From the NCBI RefSeq assembly GCF_017472245.1, contig NZ_JAFUQR010000002.1, forward strand, positions 1-64,000: a stretch of DNA of 64,000 nt, written 5' to 3'. A program made the translations under genes and the position numbers. The stretch is from Chlamydia sp. GTDB taxonomy: Bacteria > Chlamydiota > Chlamydiia > Chlamydiales > Chlamydiaceae. A model generated the notes under the pieces. That model was not told the origin of the DNA, did not search any database, and saw nothing but the letters and a program-made list of their open reading frames with translations. This document shows positions 1 through 9,490 of this stretch, in pieces (positions within the stretch are counted from its first letter, which is position 1; the number at the start of each line of letters is the position of its first letter).

Positions 1-1689
1 GCACCAGTCCAGCAAATCATTTAGGGAAACATTGTATTTTTCTCCTAATCGAGATTCGATTTCTACCAATCCTGTATTATGGAATGATTTTCCAATGATC
101 ATTTTATACGGGATACCAAGCAGATCACTATCTTTCAACTTAAAGCCCAGACGTTCATTACGATCATCAAGCAGAGGTTCATAGCCTTGTTCGTTAAGAT
201 TGTGATAAATTTGTGAAGCGATCGTCTCTCCTTCGGAATCGCCTCCATTAAACAGTATTGCAATAGAAAAAGGTGCGATAGCTGAGGGCCAGACTATACC
301 TTTATCATCAGAAAGTTGTTCTAAGCAAGCCGCGAGAGTCCTTCCAACACCAATACCGTATGTCCCCATCCAACAAGGCTGTTTATTTCCATGCTCGTCT
401 TGAAATTCTACAGAGAAGCAATCCGTATAACGTGTTCCGAGATTGAAAATGTGTGCGACTTCAACACCTTGAAAAATCTCGTAAGGAGCATATTCGTTTT
501 GTGGGCAAAGATCGCCAGCTTCCGCTAAGAGAAAGTCTCCGAAAGTTGGAAGGGGAATATCTCGCCCCCAATTCACATGTTTGCAATGCACGTCTTTTCG
601 ATTGTTCGCACAGATAAAGTTTGTCATAGGGCGAGCTGTTTCATCAGCATAATAAGGAATTGGACAATGTAACGGTCCAATAAATCCTTTTTCAACATGA
701 AGATGTTTGAGAATATCTTCATCAGATGCGAGCTGACAGTCATCAACTTGTAAGAAGGAGGCAACCTTTGTTAGGTTAATTTGACGATCTCCTCTGATGC
801 AAATGGCGAAAAACTTTTCGCTGCCATTTTTGTTTGTTTTAACTACTAACGTTTTCAGAATTTGCTGTTTAGGAGTTTTAAAGAATGCCTCCAAATCCTC
901 AATCGTTCGAATATTAGGAGTTTCGATCTCTTCCATAGGAAGAAAATTGGGGGCATAGGTGTAGGACGGAGGGATTGCTTGTGCAGCTTCTATGTTTGCT
1001 CCAAAAGAGCCGCTAACGCAGATAGTATCTTCTCCCAACGAGCAGAGAACATGAAATTCTTCAGATTTGCCTTTACCGATTTTCCCTCCATCTGCAGTAA
1101 CGATTACGTACTTAAGGTTCAATCGATCAAAGATGCGTTGATAGGCTAAACGAAGTTTCTTATACTGCTCTTCCATTTGCTGTGGAGAGTCGGAAAAGGT
1201 GTAACTATCCTCCATTAAGAACTCTTTAGCTCGCATGAGGCCGAAGCGAGGTCGGATTTCATCGCGGAATTTAGTTCCAATTTGATAGAGGTGGATAGGT
1301 AGCTGCTTTCTTCCTGTCAGCCATTGTGATACGAATTCTGACACGATTTCTTCATGGGTAGGAGCTAAACACATTTCCTTATTTTCTCTGTCTTTAAGCA
1401 CATAGAGCAATTTTTCTGATAAAAATGCTTCCCAGCGCCCTGTTTTTTGCCATAATTCTGCAGGATGCAGAAGAGGAAGGCAAACTTCTTGTCCTCCAAT
1501 GGCATTGAGCTCTTCACGGATGATGGTAGTCATTTTTATGATAACTCTCTGGAAAAGAGGAGTATAGGCATAAATCCCTTTCGATGTTTTAAAAAGATAG
1601 CCAGCCTTCTCAAGTAGTTCATAGGAAAGAACAGAGGCTTGTTTATTGGCGTTTTTGGAAGTTTTATAAAACAAAAGGGATGCTCTCAT
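1..1689 (-). CDS. proS: Prolyl-tRNA synthetase, C-terminus cut by window edge
   Basis: Charges tRNA-Pro with proline in the cytosol. Reading the minus strand from the ATG at 1689 gives 563 uninterrupted codons reaching base 1, so only the last few residues lie outside the window. Class II motif 2 is visible as [17 protein letters not shown] and motif 3 as [13 protein letters not shown]. Between them is the insertion typical of bacterial-type ProS, including a [12 protein letters not shown] stretch. The N-terminus begins [16 protein letters not shown], similar to chlamydial ProS as I remember it. In C. trachomatis proS is followed by hrcA, which would lie just left of this window; that is inference from gene order. 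Confidence 0.95.
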   Translation of the reverse strand, partial: MRASLLFYKTSKNANKQASVLSYELLEKAGYLFKTSKGIYAYTPLFQRVIIKMTTIIREELNAIGGQEVCLPLLHPAELWQKTGRWEAFLSEKLLYVLKDRENKEMCLAPTHEEIVSEFVSQWLTGRKQLPIHLYQIGTKFRDEIRPRFGLMRAKEFLMEDSYTFSDSPQQMEEQYKKLRLAYQRIFDRLNLKYVIVTADGGKIGKGKSEEFHVLCSLGEDTICVSGSFGANIEAAQAIPPSYTYAPNFLPMEEIETPNIRTIEDLEAFFKTPKQQILKTLVVKTNKNGSEKFFAICIRGDRQINLTKVASFLQVDDCQLASDEDILKHLHVEKGFIGPLHCPIPYYADETARPMTNFICANNRKDVHCKHVNWGRDIPLPTFGDFLLAEAGDLCPQNEYAPYEIFQGVEVAHIFNLGTRYTDCFSVEFQDEHGNKQPCWMGTYGIGVGRTLAACLEQLSDDKGIVWPSAIAPFSIAILFNGGDSEGETIASQIYHNLNEQGYEPLLDDRNERLGFKLKDSDLLGIPYKMIIGKSFHNTGLVEIESRLGEKYNVSLNDLLDWC

Positions 1690-1886
1690 AAGGAAGAAAG
1701 TGCTTTATTTTTTTCTCAAGGAAAAGGATCTTAACATAAGAATGTTTCTGAATCAATCTCTGTAATTTATGTTCATTTTGAGTTTTATTTATTTTAGATT
1801 TTCTGTTTTTTGAACTCTTGATATTTCTTTTGTTGGACAATTAGAATTGTTTTATTCTTATTAATAATTTTTATTTTTAAATCTCT

Positions 1887-3023
1887 ATGTCTTCTATACA
1901 AGGAACACCAGGTTCTTCTCCAGGAGATCTTCCCAATTCTAGGGAAGATGAGGAGGTTAATCCAGAAGGAGTCACCCCTGCAGGTCAGACTGTTTCTTTA
2001 TCTGCCACTGGGAAAAATGATTCTATTGAAAATGTCCAGCAGGTCGCTCTTCCAATCATTCAGTCAGATGCCATGGCTTCTTCTTCGATTTTGGGAGGGG
2101 CTGTCGGAGAAATGGAGGTTGCTGAGATTATTAATGATGTAGCAGAGAAGAGTGAAGCGAATGCTCAACAATTAGATGAAAATCTTGAAGCTGTTTCACA
2201 ATTCATTTCTTCTAGTGAGGAGCAGTTAGAAGCTCTTGGAGCGAAAAGTAGGAGTTTATTGAAAGGGACGAAACGTTCTAGTGATCGTAGAGAGGGGGTG
2301 GTGTCTCAAAGACTAAGACTCGGCTCTCTTTCTGCGCGAAGTAGATTATCATCTGTCCGATCTTCATTAAGAAGACAAGCTAGAGAAATGCGCCATGGAA
2401 TGGGATTAGTTTCTTCTGCTCTTGCAGGGTTGCATAAGAAACTACGTACAGTTTCCGAGGAAGAACTTCAAAAAGCTTTGGGGACAACTGGAAAGACTGT
2501 TCTTTCTCGATTAAATCAGTTAGGGCTGAGGGTAAATGATAGAGGAGAATGGAGACTTCGTGGAGATGGAGAGGTAGGAAGGCTAAGTCAATCTATTCAA
2601 GACCTATCTCTGATTGCAGAACGTTTGTATGACGAGCGATATCTTGATCCAAATGCTGAAGTTGCTGAAGAGGATGTGGCAACTTGTTGCTCTGCAGCGA
2701 AGAAAGCTTGTCTTTTTTTACAAGAGCACTTGATGCATGCTCTACGTATTATCTACAACCTGATACTGCGTTTCTTTAATTTGATCTCAAAGAAAGTAAG
2801 AGGAACAGAGCCTGAAAATACAGGTTATTACACTCATCCAGGAATATTTATCAATCCTTATGCATCTTACTTAGGAACTCCAACTTCTTTAGAGGACCCA
2901 CGTTCTTTACGAGATAGATTAAGAGATGGAGACGGATCAGGGGACGATATTCTTTTCTCAATGCCTCAAGATGAAAACTTAAATTCAGAATCTGTTTCGG
3001 ACGATGACAGAGGATTTCGGTAA
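1887..3023 (+). CDS. Chlamydia-specific hypothetical protein, CT392-type, possible secreted effector
   Basis: 378-residue protein with no enzyme family that I recognise. The N-terminus is Ser/Gly/Pro-rich and lacks a Sec signal, as in many type III substrates. Residues about 75-115 look helical and acidic, and about 120-180 are very Arg/Ser-rich and basic. A Cys-containing amphipathic or hydrophobic stretch lies near 268-300, and the tail is acidic and Ser-rich. The ATG at 1887 has no clear Shine-Dalgarno. It occupies the position of CT392 beside proS. Its last 58 bases overlap, antisense, the 3' end of the next gene. A role as an injected effector is only inference from composition. Confidence 0.75.
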   Translation: MSSIQGTPGSSPGDLPNSREDEEVNPEGVTPAGQTVSLSATGKNDSIENVQQVALPIIQSDAMASSSILGGAVGEMEVAEIINDVAEKSEANAQQLDENLEAVSQFISSSEEQLEALGAKSRSLLKGTKRSSDRREGVVSQRLRLGSLSARSRLSSVRSSLRRQAREMRHGMGLVSSALAGLHKKLRTVSEEELQKALGTTGKTVLSRLNQLGLRVNDRGEWRLRGDGEVGRLSQSIQDLSLIAERLYDERYLDPNAEVAEEDVATCCSAAKKACLFLQEHLMHALRIIYNLILRFFNLISKKVRGTEPENTGYYTHPGIFINPYASYLGTPTSLEDPRSLRDRLRDGDGSGDDILFSMPQDENLNSESVSDDDRGFR

Positions 3024-4036
3024 AAGTTTAGAGAGTTTGGCATAGAATCTAGTCCAATAGTATCTACAGAGTGAAAGGAAACAAATTGATGTGCCGGAGT
3101 CATGCTAAATGGAAGGCCAAGAAATCGGATGACTTCTTCATTAAAAGTTATTTTAGAAAGAATAGGTTCTGCACTAATTTGTCGCAAATTTTCTTCATTA
3201 GTTTTCTTGCTCAACAAGTAGCGGATAATATACGCAATTTGCTTTCCAGATAATTTGTAATCGACACTGCACGCTGCACAGGCTCCTTCCATTACCAGGG
3301 ATGAGTCGTCTGTGATAAGAGGTATATTTTCTTTTAAGATACTTTTAATAAGTGTAGTGCCCATTTTTTCTGATAAGGCAGAAAAAGGGAAAAAGACTGC
3401 GGACGGACGATTTTCTGCAATAAGCTGAATGCGAGAAGCAACGTTCGCCGTAGAGATAGGTAATCCTGTTACTTTGATGCCTGAAGAGCGAAGCTTATTT
3501 GTGATTTCCTCCTGTAAAGAGGAAGGGAAAGGCTCATGGGGTTGTAAGTAAATTAAAGAGGTTGCGTTATTAGTTACCGCATGAATTGCGAAACAGCATT
3601 GGTTCGTATCTACGCTATCATGAACACCATATATATTAGACTGTTTTTTAGGGAAACGCAGAGCATCCCCATTAGGGACAACAGCATAGATAATAGGCTT
3701 CTGTGTTTCGATTTGACTCATCACCTTGGTAGCAATAGGTCCCAGCGTAACAATGGCAATAATATTAGGGTCGTTATGAAGAGTGCGAGCGATTTTTCTT
3801 GCTCTGAGTACACTATCTTCAGCATTGAACAGCGAAATTGTGGGCATATTCCCAAAGCTAGTAAGTTCTTTTTTACAGCTTTCGATACATTCACTGAGAG
3901 AATTATGTGAGAATGAAGAAAAGATCGCTATACCAGGAGCTGTTGGTTCCGAGCGAAAAGAAACAGCGATTACGGAAATGAAGGAACAGGCTAGAGAACT
4001 ACAAAAAAGATAGCTAAAAATTTTTCGCAAAAGCAT
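2966..4036 (-). CDS. Orphan ABC transporter substrate-binding protein (ABC_sub_bind family)
   Basis: 356 residues with a hydrophobic N-terminal export signal (about residues 4-27). The body resembles the ABC_sub_bind (DUF534) periplasmic-binding family: two alternating Rossmann-like halves with motifs such as IIAIVTLGPIATKVM and KPIIYAVV, and later SAVFFPFSAL and IPLITDDSSLV. It would bind an unknown small ligand in the periplasm. No permease or ATPase gene is adjacent, so the partner transporter is not in this window. It sits 12 bases downstream of the dapL start-side neighbour's 3' end on the same strand, so the two could be cotranscribed. Position corresponds to CT391. Confidence 0.8.
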   Translation of the reverse strand: MLLRKIFSYLFCSSLACSFISVIAVSFRSEPTAPGIAIFSSFSHNSLSECIESCKKELTSFGNMPTISLFNAEDSVLRARKIARTLHNDPNIIAIVTLGPIATKVMSQIETQKPIIYAVVPNGDALRFPKKQSNIYGVHDSVDTNQCCFAIHAVTNNATSLIYLQPHEPFPSSLQEEITNKLRSSGIKVTGLPISTANVASRIQLIAENRPSAVFFPFSALSEKMGTTLIKSILKENIPLITDDSSLVMEGACAACSVDYKLSGKQIAYIIRYLLSKKTNEENLRQISAEPILSKITFNEEVIRFLGLPFSMTPAHQFVSFHSVDTIGLDSMPNSLNFYRNPLSSSETDSEFKFSS

Positions 4037-4048
4037 ACAGAGATCCCA

Positions 4049-5230
4049 TTATTGTAGAGCAGGAGCCATTTGTAGACGTTCGCAAGCAACCAATATATCT
4101 TCACGCTTCCCGAGGGAAGAGAATCGAACAAATCCTGAGCCGCAAAGGCCAAACCCGATTCCCGGTGTAACTGCGATATGGTATTCTTTTAAGAAAAAGT
4201 CAAAAAGATCTCCGTCAGAAATTGTTTTGATAATAGGTTTAACCCATAAATAAGGGGCGTGCTTTCCACCAAAAACTTGAAATCCAGCCTCTAATAGAGC
4301 ATTTCTGAGTAGAGTGCTATTCTTTCTATAATAGTGAACTGCTTCGAGCTTGGGAAGAATGGATAGGCCTGCGATACCGGCTTCTTGGGCAGGTATTGAG
4401 GCTCCATTAAACGTTGTCGAGAGAAACCGCTCCCAATCTCGAATAACGGAGAGTCCGTCCCTATAATTCAACTCTTTAGGAACTACAGTCCAGCCTAATC
4501 GAATACCAGCAAATCCCAATGGCTTAGAGAAAGAGTTAACTTCTATTGCACAAAAGCGTGCATCAGGAATTTCAAAGATGCTCTTAGGTAAAGAGGGGTC
4601 CGAAATAAATGTACTGTAAGCGGCATCAAATAAGATAAGTATATCGTGTTCTATGGCATAGCGAACAATCGCTTGTAGTTGACTTCTATTCAATACTGTT
4701 CCTGTTGGATTGTTAGGGGAGCACAGACACAAAATATCGATCGAGGAGTTCTCTGGAAATACTGGGAAAAAGTCATTTTCTTCTAAACAGGGAAGAGAGA
4801 TGATCTCTTTTGCTCCTGTTAAGCGAGCGATATCAATATAAGCAGGATAAGAAGGATCTTGGACAGCAACGATTTGATTAGGGCCAAAAAATGATAACAA
4901 GCGAAAAATATCAACCTTTGCTCCGTCAGAGATAAAAATTTCTTCAGGATCAACGCACCCTCGGTAGAAATCTTCAGACAATTTTTGTCTCAGAGCAGGC
5001 AGTCCAAAATCTGGCCCATATCCACAATAAGTTGTTGGAGAGCTCAAGCGTGCAATAGCGTTAGAGAAAGCTTCAGCAACACTAATGTCCAAAGGTTGAG
5101 TAGTATCTCCAATAGATAAGCCAATAACTTTATGTTGAGGATTTTCTAAACGAAATTGGGTGACTCGCTTTTGTAGATCTGAAAATAAATAATTTGGCGT
5201 TAATGACGCGAAATTATGATTTCTTTTCAT
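4049..5230 (-). CDS. dapL: LL-diaminopimelate aminotransferase
   Basis: PLP-dependent fold-type I aminotransferase of 393 residues. It converts tetrahydrodipicolinate plus glutamate to LL-diaminopimelate, bypassing the succinylase route. This role was established experimentally for the orthologue CT390, earlier annotated aspC. Visible PLP residues are the substrate loop SPNNPTG (Asn174), Asp202-x-x-Tyr205, and the Schiff-base lysine in [16 protein letters not shown] at about Lys236. The N-terminus MKRNHNF and a GYGPDFG segment are DapL-like. The other lysine/DAP genes (dapB, asd, lysC, dapA) lie about 30 kb away, so the pathway is split between loci. Confidence 0.92.
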   Translation of the reverse strand: MKRNHNFASLTPNYLFSDLQKRVTQFRLENPQHKVIGLSIGDTTQPLDISVAEAFSNAIARLSSPTTYCGYGPDFGLPALRQKLSEDFYRGCVDPEEIFISDGAKVDIFRLLSFFGPNQIVAVQDPSYPAYIDIARLTGAKEIISLPCLEENDFFPVFPENSSIDILCLCSPNNPTGTVLNRSQLQAIVRYAIEHDILILFDAAYSTFISDPSLPKSIFEIPDARFCAIEVNSFSKPLGFAGIRLGWTVVPKELNYRDGLSVIRDWERFLSTTFNGASIPAQEAGIAGLSILPKLEAVHYYRKNSTLLRNALLEAGFQVFGGKHAPYLWVKPIIKTISDGDLFDFFLKEYHIAVTPGIGFGLCGSGFVRFSSLGKREDILVACERLQMAPALQ

Positions 5231-5334
5231 GGGACACCTACTATGCTAGCAAAACACAAAATAATCAAAACAGTGGACGGTAATATAGAGATGAGATTAC
5301 CATCTGTCCAGAGTAATTTTTCTGAGTATAAAGA

Positions 5335-6549
5335 TTAAAAACCGTAACTTAATCTAAAGCCATAGTAGTCACATTTTTCTCGGATGAATTGTCCTTCATG
5401 AGAGAAGCCTTGATGGTACTCCAATACAGCGCGAACTTTGCGACCTATGTCTTGGAATTTAGACCATTCCATACCTAAAATATAAGTTTGATCTATAGAA
5501 AAGTCATGCTCTTCCCAAAAGCGAAAATGCATAGCAAAAATGGGTTGGGCATGCAGGTTATCCTCACGTAAACCGAAAGGCCGGAGTTCCACTCCTCCCT
5601 CAAAATAAAGAGGGTCTTCTGGAAAACTTAAATCTCGACTGATAATGTAGCCAAGACCTCCATAGATTCGGATTTGTGGGGTGTAGCGGAAAGATGCGAA
5701 GAAATCAATAGCTTCATCGCTACGGTTATAGCGATTGTTAGGAGGCAATTGATTAGCGAGAATGAATTCGTCTCCTAAATGAGAGGAAAGATGCCAAAGT
5801 CTCATGCGATAGCTCCACTTATTGACGGCAAAACTACACAAAGCAGAGACAAAAAAATCGGAGTTGACCATGCAGGCATCAGGGTGATCTAGGTCAAATA
5901 CGGAGAATACAGCTCCTTGAAGACCAATATCCATATCTCCATGGAAACGAGAAACGTCGAATAGTCGAAGGAAAATGAAATCTCCTCCGAACACAGCAGA
6001 TCCGACACGTTTCCCTACAACTTCATCATCAAAACGAATTCCCGCACTGTTAGTTGCTTGTCTAGGATCTGCTATAAGAGGAGTGAAGAGGATAGTATTT
6101 TGCGGTAGCCAGATAGCTTCTTTTCCGCAAACTTTTGTGCAGAAAGAGCGTTGTTCTGGAAGGGATGTTATGTTGGACCCTTGGTGGTGACAGGTTTGGT
6201 AGGAAGCCTGACAGATTTCAACAGAGTGAATAAAAGGAAGATCTTTGATCAGATTAATGATAGCGTTACGTGTAACATCATCTGTAGGGAGAGAAAATAG
6301 ATAAGCTACTTGATTTTCAACAATAACCTGACAGCAGCTATCTAAAAAATGCATGTCAATTAAAGCCTGTACATAGCCGGAGTGGAAACAGTCATCATCA
6401 GCATGGACGATATTTTCAGGAAGTTGATCTGTATGGGTTACTTCTTTCCAATGACTTTGGCAGTCAGGACAGGACTCCGTTTCTTTAGTAAAAGCTACCT
6501 GCGATAAGCCAAGAGAAAGGATAAGCAAATAACCTAAAGGTTTCATCAT
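5335..6549 (-). CDS. Exported Cys-rich protein with DUF1207-like beta-barrel domain
   Basis: 404 residues, position of CT389. A signal peptide is clear at about residues 1-21 (MMKPLG followed by LLILSLGLSQVAF). The first 141 mature residues carry nine cysteines (27, 30, 54, 72, 73, 113, 120, 137, 141). The C-terminal two thirds, from FDDEVVGKRVGSAVFGGD onward, resemble DUF1207, with alternating hydrophobic strands ending in a terminal Phe (FRLSYGF), as in outer-membrane barrels. Location in the outer membrane, perhaps disulfide-linked like other chlamydial envelope proteins, is inference. Two adjacent ATGs (6549 and 6546) are possible starts. Confidence 0.75.
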   Translation of the reverse strand: MMKPLGYLLILSLGLSQVAFTKETESCPDCQSHWKEVTHTDQLPENIVHADDDCFHSGYVQALIDMHFLDSCCQVIVENQVAYLFSLPTDDVTRNAIINLIKDLPFIHSVEICQASYQTCHHQGSNITSLPEQRSFCTKVCGKEAIWLPQNTILFTPLIADPRQATNSAGIRFDDEVVGKRVGSAVFGGDFIFLRLFDVSRFHGDMDIGLQGAVFSVFDLDHPDACMVNSDFFVSALCSFAVNKWSYRMRLWHLSSHLGDEFILANQLPPNNRYNRSDEAIDFFASFRYTPQIRIYGGLGYIISRDLSFPEDPLYFEGGVELRPFGLREDNLHAQPIFAMHFRFWEEHDFSIDQTYILGMEWSKFQDIGRKVRAVLEYHQGFSHEGQFIREKCDYYGFRLSYGF

Positions 6550-6780
6550 TTTGGTATGGGTTAGGAGACAACCTCGTTATAACTCGGAGGCAGAGAAAAA
6601 ACAAGATTTTTTGGGAGAAGAGTTTCGAAGTTTTAGCATATTTTTTTTTGAAAGGAAAAAAATGCTTTTATAGAGGTCAATGAAATCAAGAATAGGTATT
6701 CTTGTGTATTAGTAAACTGTATAGGAAAGGCTTAAAAAGAATAGGTCTTCCTTAACCCTTTAAAAGGAAAGGAGAAAATT

Positions 6781-7083
6781 TTGCTAGAAGGCTTTTGGGT
6801 TTTAGAGGTTAGGGTTACTACAAAGGCACGAGAAAACAGGGTAGTAGGACTCGAAGATGGTATATTGAGAGTTCGCGTGACTGAGGTTCCGGAAAAAGGT
6901 AAGGCTAACGATGCTGTTGTAGCATTGCTTGCAAACTTCTTATCGATTCCCAAGAGCGATGTCACGCTAATAGCAGGAGAAGCGTCTCGTAAGAAGAAGA
7001 TATTATTACCTAGGGCTGTGAAAGCTTTTCTGTTTGAACAATTCCCTCCACAATCTTCTCCCTCTGCAGAAAAACGATGTTAA
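6781..7083 (+). CDS. YggU/DUF167 family protein, TTG start
   Basis: 100-residue member of the DUF167 (YggU) family, function unknown. The family core is visible as VTTKARENRVVGLEDG, VRVTEVPEKGKANDAVV and SDVTLIAGEASRKKKILLP. The TTG at 6781 is chosen because a strong Shine-Dalgarno AAGGAG (6769-6774) lies six bases upstream and no ATG exists in this frame before the upstream stop at 6742. It converges on the LOG-domain gene, whose stop lies 11 bases beyond. Corresponds to CT388. Confidence 0.85.
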   Translation: MLEGFWVLEVRVTTKARENRVVGLEDGILRVRVTEVPEKGKANDAVVALLANFLSIPKSDVTLIAGEASRKKKILLPRAVKAFLFEQFPPQSSPSAEKRC

Positions 7084-7094
7084 AAGATGCTTTT

Positions 7095-9173
7095 TCAAAC
7101 AATAACTAGTCCATCTGGAGCTGGGGGATAGTCGTATCCTATAGGAAGTTCTCCAGCAAGAAATTGTTCAAATACAGCGACTCCAGCTTCGGGTGATGTA
7201 ATGCAGTATAGGCAGTTGCTGATCCATTCAGAACCGCGGATAGTTCCTGCTTTGAGATTAATCTCATAGGCGTGAGCGACCTTTTCTTTCCAATACTCGA
7301 CGGGTCCGAGAAGGAAGATCGGAGTCGGTAGCTTGGCCCCAGTTTTCAGATAGACAAGCTCTAAATAAAGTTCGAAATCTGTACCAACACCTCCGACAAC
7401 TAAAATAGCTAGATCTGCGTAAAAATGCTCTTGTCTTTCTATAAGTTGAGGGAGACGGTAAGTCATTTTGGCATCTAAAAATTCGTTTGTAGGCTGGTCA
7501 ATTTGTGCTGGTGATGCCTCCAAATCGAGAACAGTCCCACAAGAAAGGATACCAAGCTCTTTAGCTACACGATTTCCCGTTGCCATCACTCCTGTTCCTC
7601 CTCCGGTGATTACCGCGAGAGGAGTTGGTTTTGAGAAACCAGGAATTCCCATTTTTTGTGCAGCTTGCTGCACTCCTTCCAGAAGTGTACGGAGTTGTGC
7701 GGAGAAATTATTCTCAAGAAGACGTGATCCATAAATGGCAACAAAATATGCAGATTGGAACTCTTCGACTCGATGTTTAACAACAAACATTCCACTATTT
7801 TTGTCGCGTCGTTTCGTGTATTGTAATACTCTTCCGCTCTCTTCATCTGCCCAAAAAACATCAATATTTGCTTGATGAAGATCTAATAACAAACTTCGGT
7901 CGTTGTGAGAGAAATAATTACCGTGAGTATAAGAAGGGATTTGGAAGTAAATTTGTTTGAGATAATGACGTACATGATAGGAGATCAGCATACCTTTCAG
8001 GCTAGATGAGGGGAAAAATCGGGTGAGTAAGGCTCCCTCACTGTTGATGAGCCCTGTTTCCATGGCCTCTAAGAAAGGATAACAGGGTTGAGCACGAATA
8101 TACTCATCTCTGTTTACCTGATTCTCTTCGGGTTGGTATGCAATTGCAGATCCTGTAAGCCAAGAGTCTGAGTTAAGAGAAGGAATTTCGCTTCCTTTGG
8201 ACAAATAAGTAGTTGCTTTTACAGGTTCTTGAGGGGCCGTTTCAAAGATTTTTTTTATTTCACTTTCTGATTGCAATGAGGTTCGTAATAAATCTCGATT
8301 ACAAAAGTAGGAGTGTTCTTTGTAAGGTTCGATAGTAAAAAATTCCAAAGGAATTCTTTCTACAGGTGTGGAAGGAGTTCCAAAGAATTCAAAAATATCC
8401 CCAGACTCTCGTGTAGTTGGTTCCAGAATATTAGCAGAAGTATGTGTGAGGCCTTGAGGGAGAAGTTGATCGACTACACGAGCAAATACTGTGCGGATAT
8501 GTAAGGGCTCTGTTTTAATCAAGAGAATGTCCTCCCCACAGGGGATATGCTGCCCTTCAACAATCTGTTGGTAAAGAGCTAAGAAATGACGGATGCTTAG
8601 TTTAGGATTGCCGAGAGATTTTTGAATCAGAGGAAGGAGACCGTAGATGTCTGAATCGTAGCGGACCACTCCTGGTAAAGAGGGAAGAGATACGATCAGG
8701 CGATCATCTACCACATCAAAAGAGATTAGATGTTCTAGCTTTTTTCCGAAGCAGAGCAAGGGTTGTCCAGTTTTATCAGTATTTTTCAACATGCTTTCAA
8801 GATAATCTGGAGAGCGAACAAGTCTACGATCATCTGCAGCAAATAATTTAGCTACCCTATCTCCTGGCTTAAGAAGTGCAAGCATAGCTTCTGCAATTGG
8901 TCCATGACTAGTGAATCGAACGTGCAAGTGTGCTCGGTGTTGGTTTTGGCTAAGTTCGCAGTGAAGAAGAGATGCATTGATCCCTAACTGAGCTAGAGAA
9001 CTTTTCAAATTAAGATGAATACAATGAGAGGGTAGTCGAAATCCAAGAAAATAGTTAGGGATATTTTGAATTTCAATTTCTCCTTCATATACACCAGCAT
9101 CAGTTGATTGAAGGGAAGAACATAAGTAGCCATCAGGAGAGACGGCATCATGATGAGAGTGAAAGAGTGTCAT
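7095..9173 (-). CDS. Large protein with C-terminal LOG-type Rossmann domain
   Basis: 692 residues, CT387 position. The last third (from about residue 520) is a Rossmann fold of the LOG / lysine-decarboxylase-like family: AVITGGGTGVMATGNRVAKE, then LAILVVGGVGTDFELYLE near residues 590-605. The latter resembles the PGGxGTxxE signature of nucleotide 5'-monophosphate nucleosidases such as PpnN. The first Pro-Gly of that signature is changed to Val-Gly-Gly. The N-terminal about 500 residues show no domain I recognise. A nucleotide-cleaving activity is therefore plausible but unproven. Confidence 0.8.
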   Translation of the reverse strand: MTLFHSHHDAVSPDGYLCSSLQSTDAGVYEGEIEIQNIPNYFLGFRLPSHCIHLNLKSSLAQLGINASLLHCELSQNQHRAHLHVRFTSHGPIAEAMLALLKPGDRVAKLFAADDRRLVRSPDYLESMLKNTDKTGQPLLCFGKKLEHLISFDVVDDRLIVSLPSLPGVVRYDSDIYGLLPLIQKSLGNPKLSIRHFLALYQQIVEGQHIPCGEDILLIKTEPLHIRTVFARVVDQLLPQGLTHTSANILEPTTRESGDIFEFFGTPSTPVERIPLEFFTIEPYKEHSYFCNRDLLRTSLQSESEIKKIFETAPQEPVKATTYLSKGSEIPSLNSDSWLTGSAIAYQPEENQVNRDEYIRAQPCYPFLEAMETGLINSEGALLTRFFPSSSLKGMLISYHVRHYLKQIYFQIPSYTHGNYFSHNDRSLLLDLHQANIDVFWADEESGRVLQYTKRRDKNSGMFVVKHRVEEFQSAYFVAIYGSRLLENNFSAQLRTLLEGVQQAAQKMGIPGFSKPTPLAVITGGGTGVMATGNRVAKELGILSCGTVLDLEASPAQIDQPTNEFLDAKMTYRLPQLIERQEHFYADLAILVVGGVGTDFELYLELVYLKTGAKLPTPIFLLGPVEYWKEKVAHAYEINLKAGTIRGSEWISNCLYCITSPEAGVAVFEQFLAGELPIGYDYPPAPDGLVIV

Positions 9174-9370
9174 TGGAATCCTCGTATGTGAAGAACCAGC
9201 TTATCTGAAAAATTTTTTTGAGAGAGCACAAAGGATGCTATATGCTGTTTAACAAGAGGTTTGTAAAGAATTTATTTTTAAATGTGCTGTGTGTAAAGAA
9301 GGCTCAACGATTCCCCAATAGCAAATACCTCCAGCGGAGAACTTGATATTAATCTTAAAGAGCAAGTAGG

Positions 9371-9490
9371 ATGGAGGATTTTCAGCTTTTGGATAAGGGA
9401 CTACCAGCCGAGGTTGTTCGTTGTTCTATTGTTGAGGGGATCACGGAGGATAATAAGAATGCAAAATCCAAGAAGTGTTGGCACGCATGA
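9371..9490 (+). CDS. Possible 39-residue small ORF overlapping the MYG1 gene start
   Basis: An ATG at 9371 opens a 39-codon frame beginning MEDFQLLDKGLPAEVV and ending at TGA 9488-9490. It overlaps the first 32 bases of the MYG1-like gene in another frame. The composition (balanced acidic and hydrophobic residues, few rare codons) looks protein-like. A weak ribosome site (AAGTAGG) abuts the ATG. It could be a leader peptide coupled to the downstream gene, a remnant, or chance. I do not recognise the product. Confidence 0.3.
   Translation: MEDFQLLDKGLPAEVVRCSIVEGITEDNKNAKSKKCWHA

Noticed and set aside
862-1149. Plus-strand ORF of 95 codons
   Set aside because: It lies antisense within proS, whose class II motifs are unmistakable; composition is that of a shadow frame.
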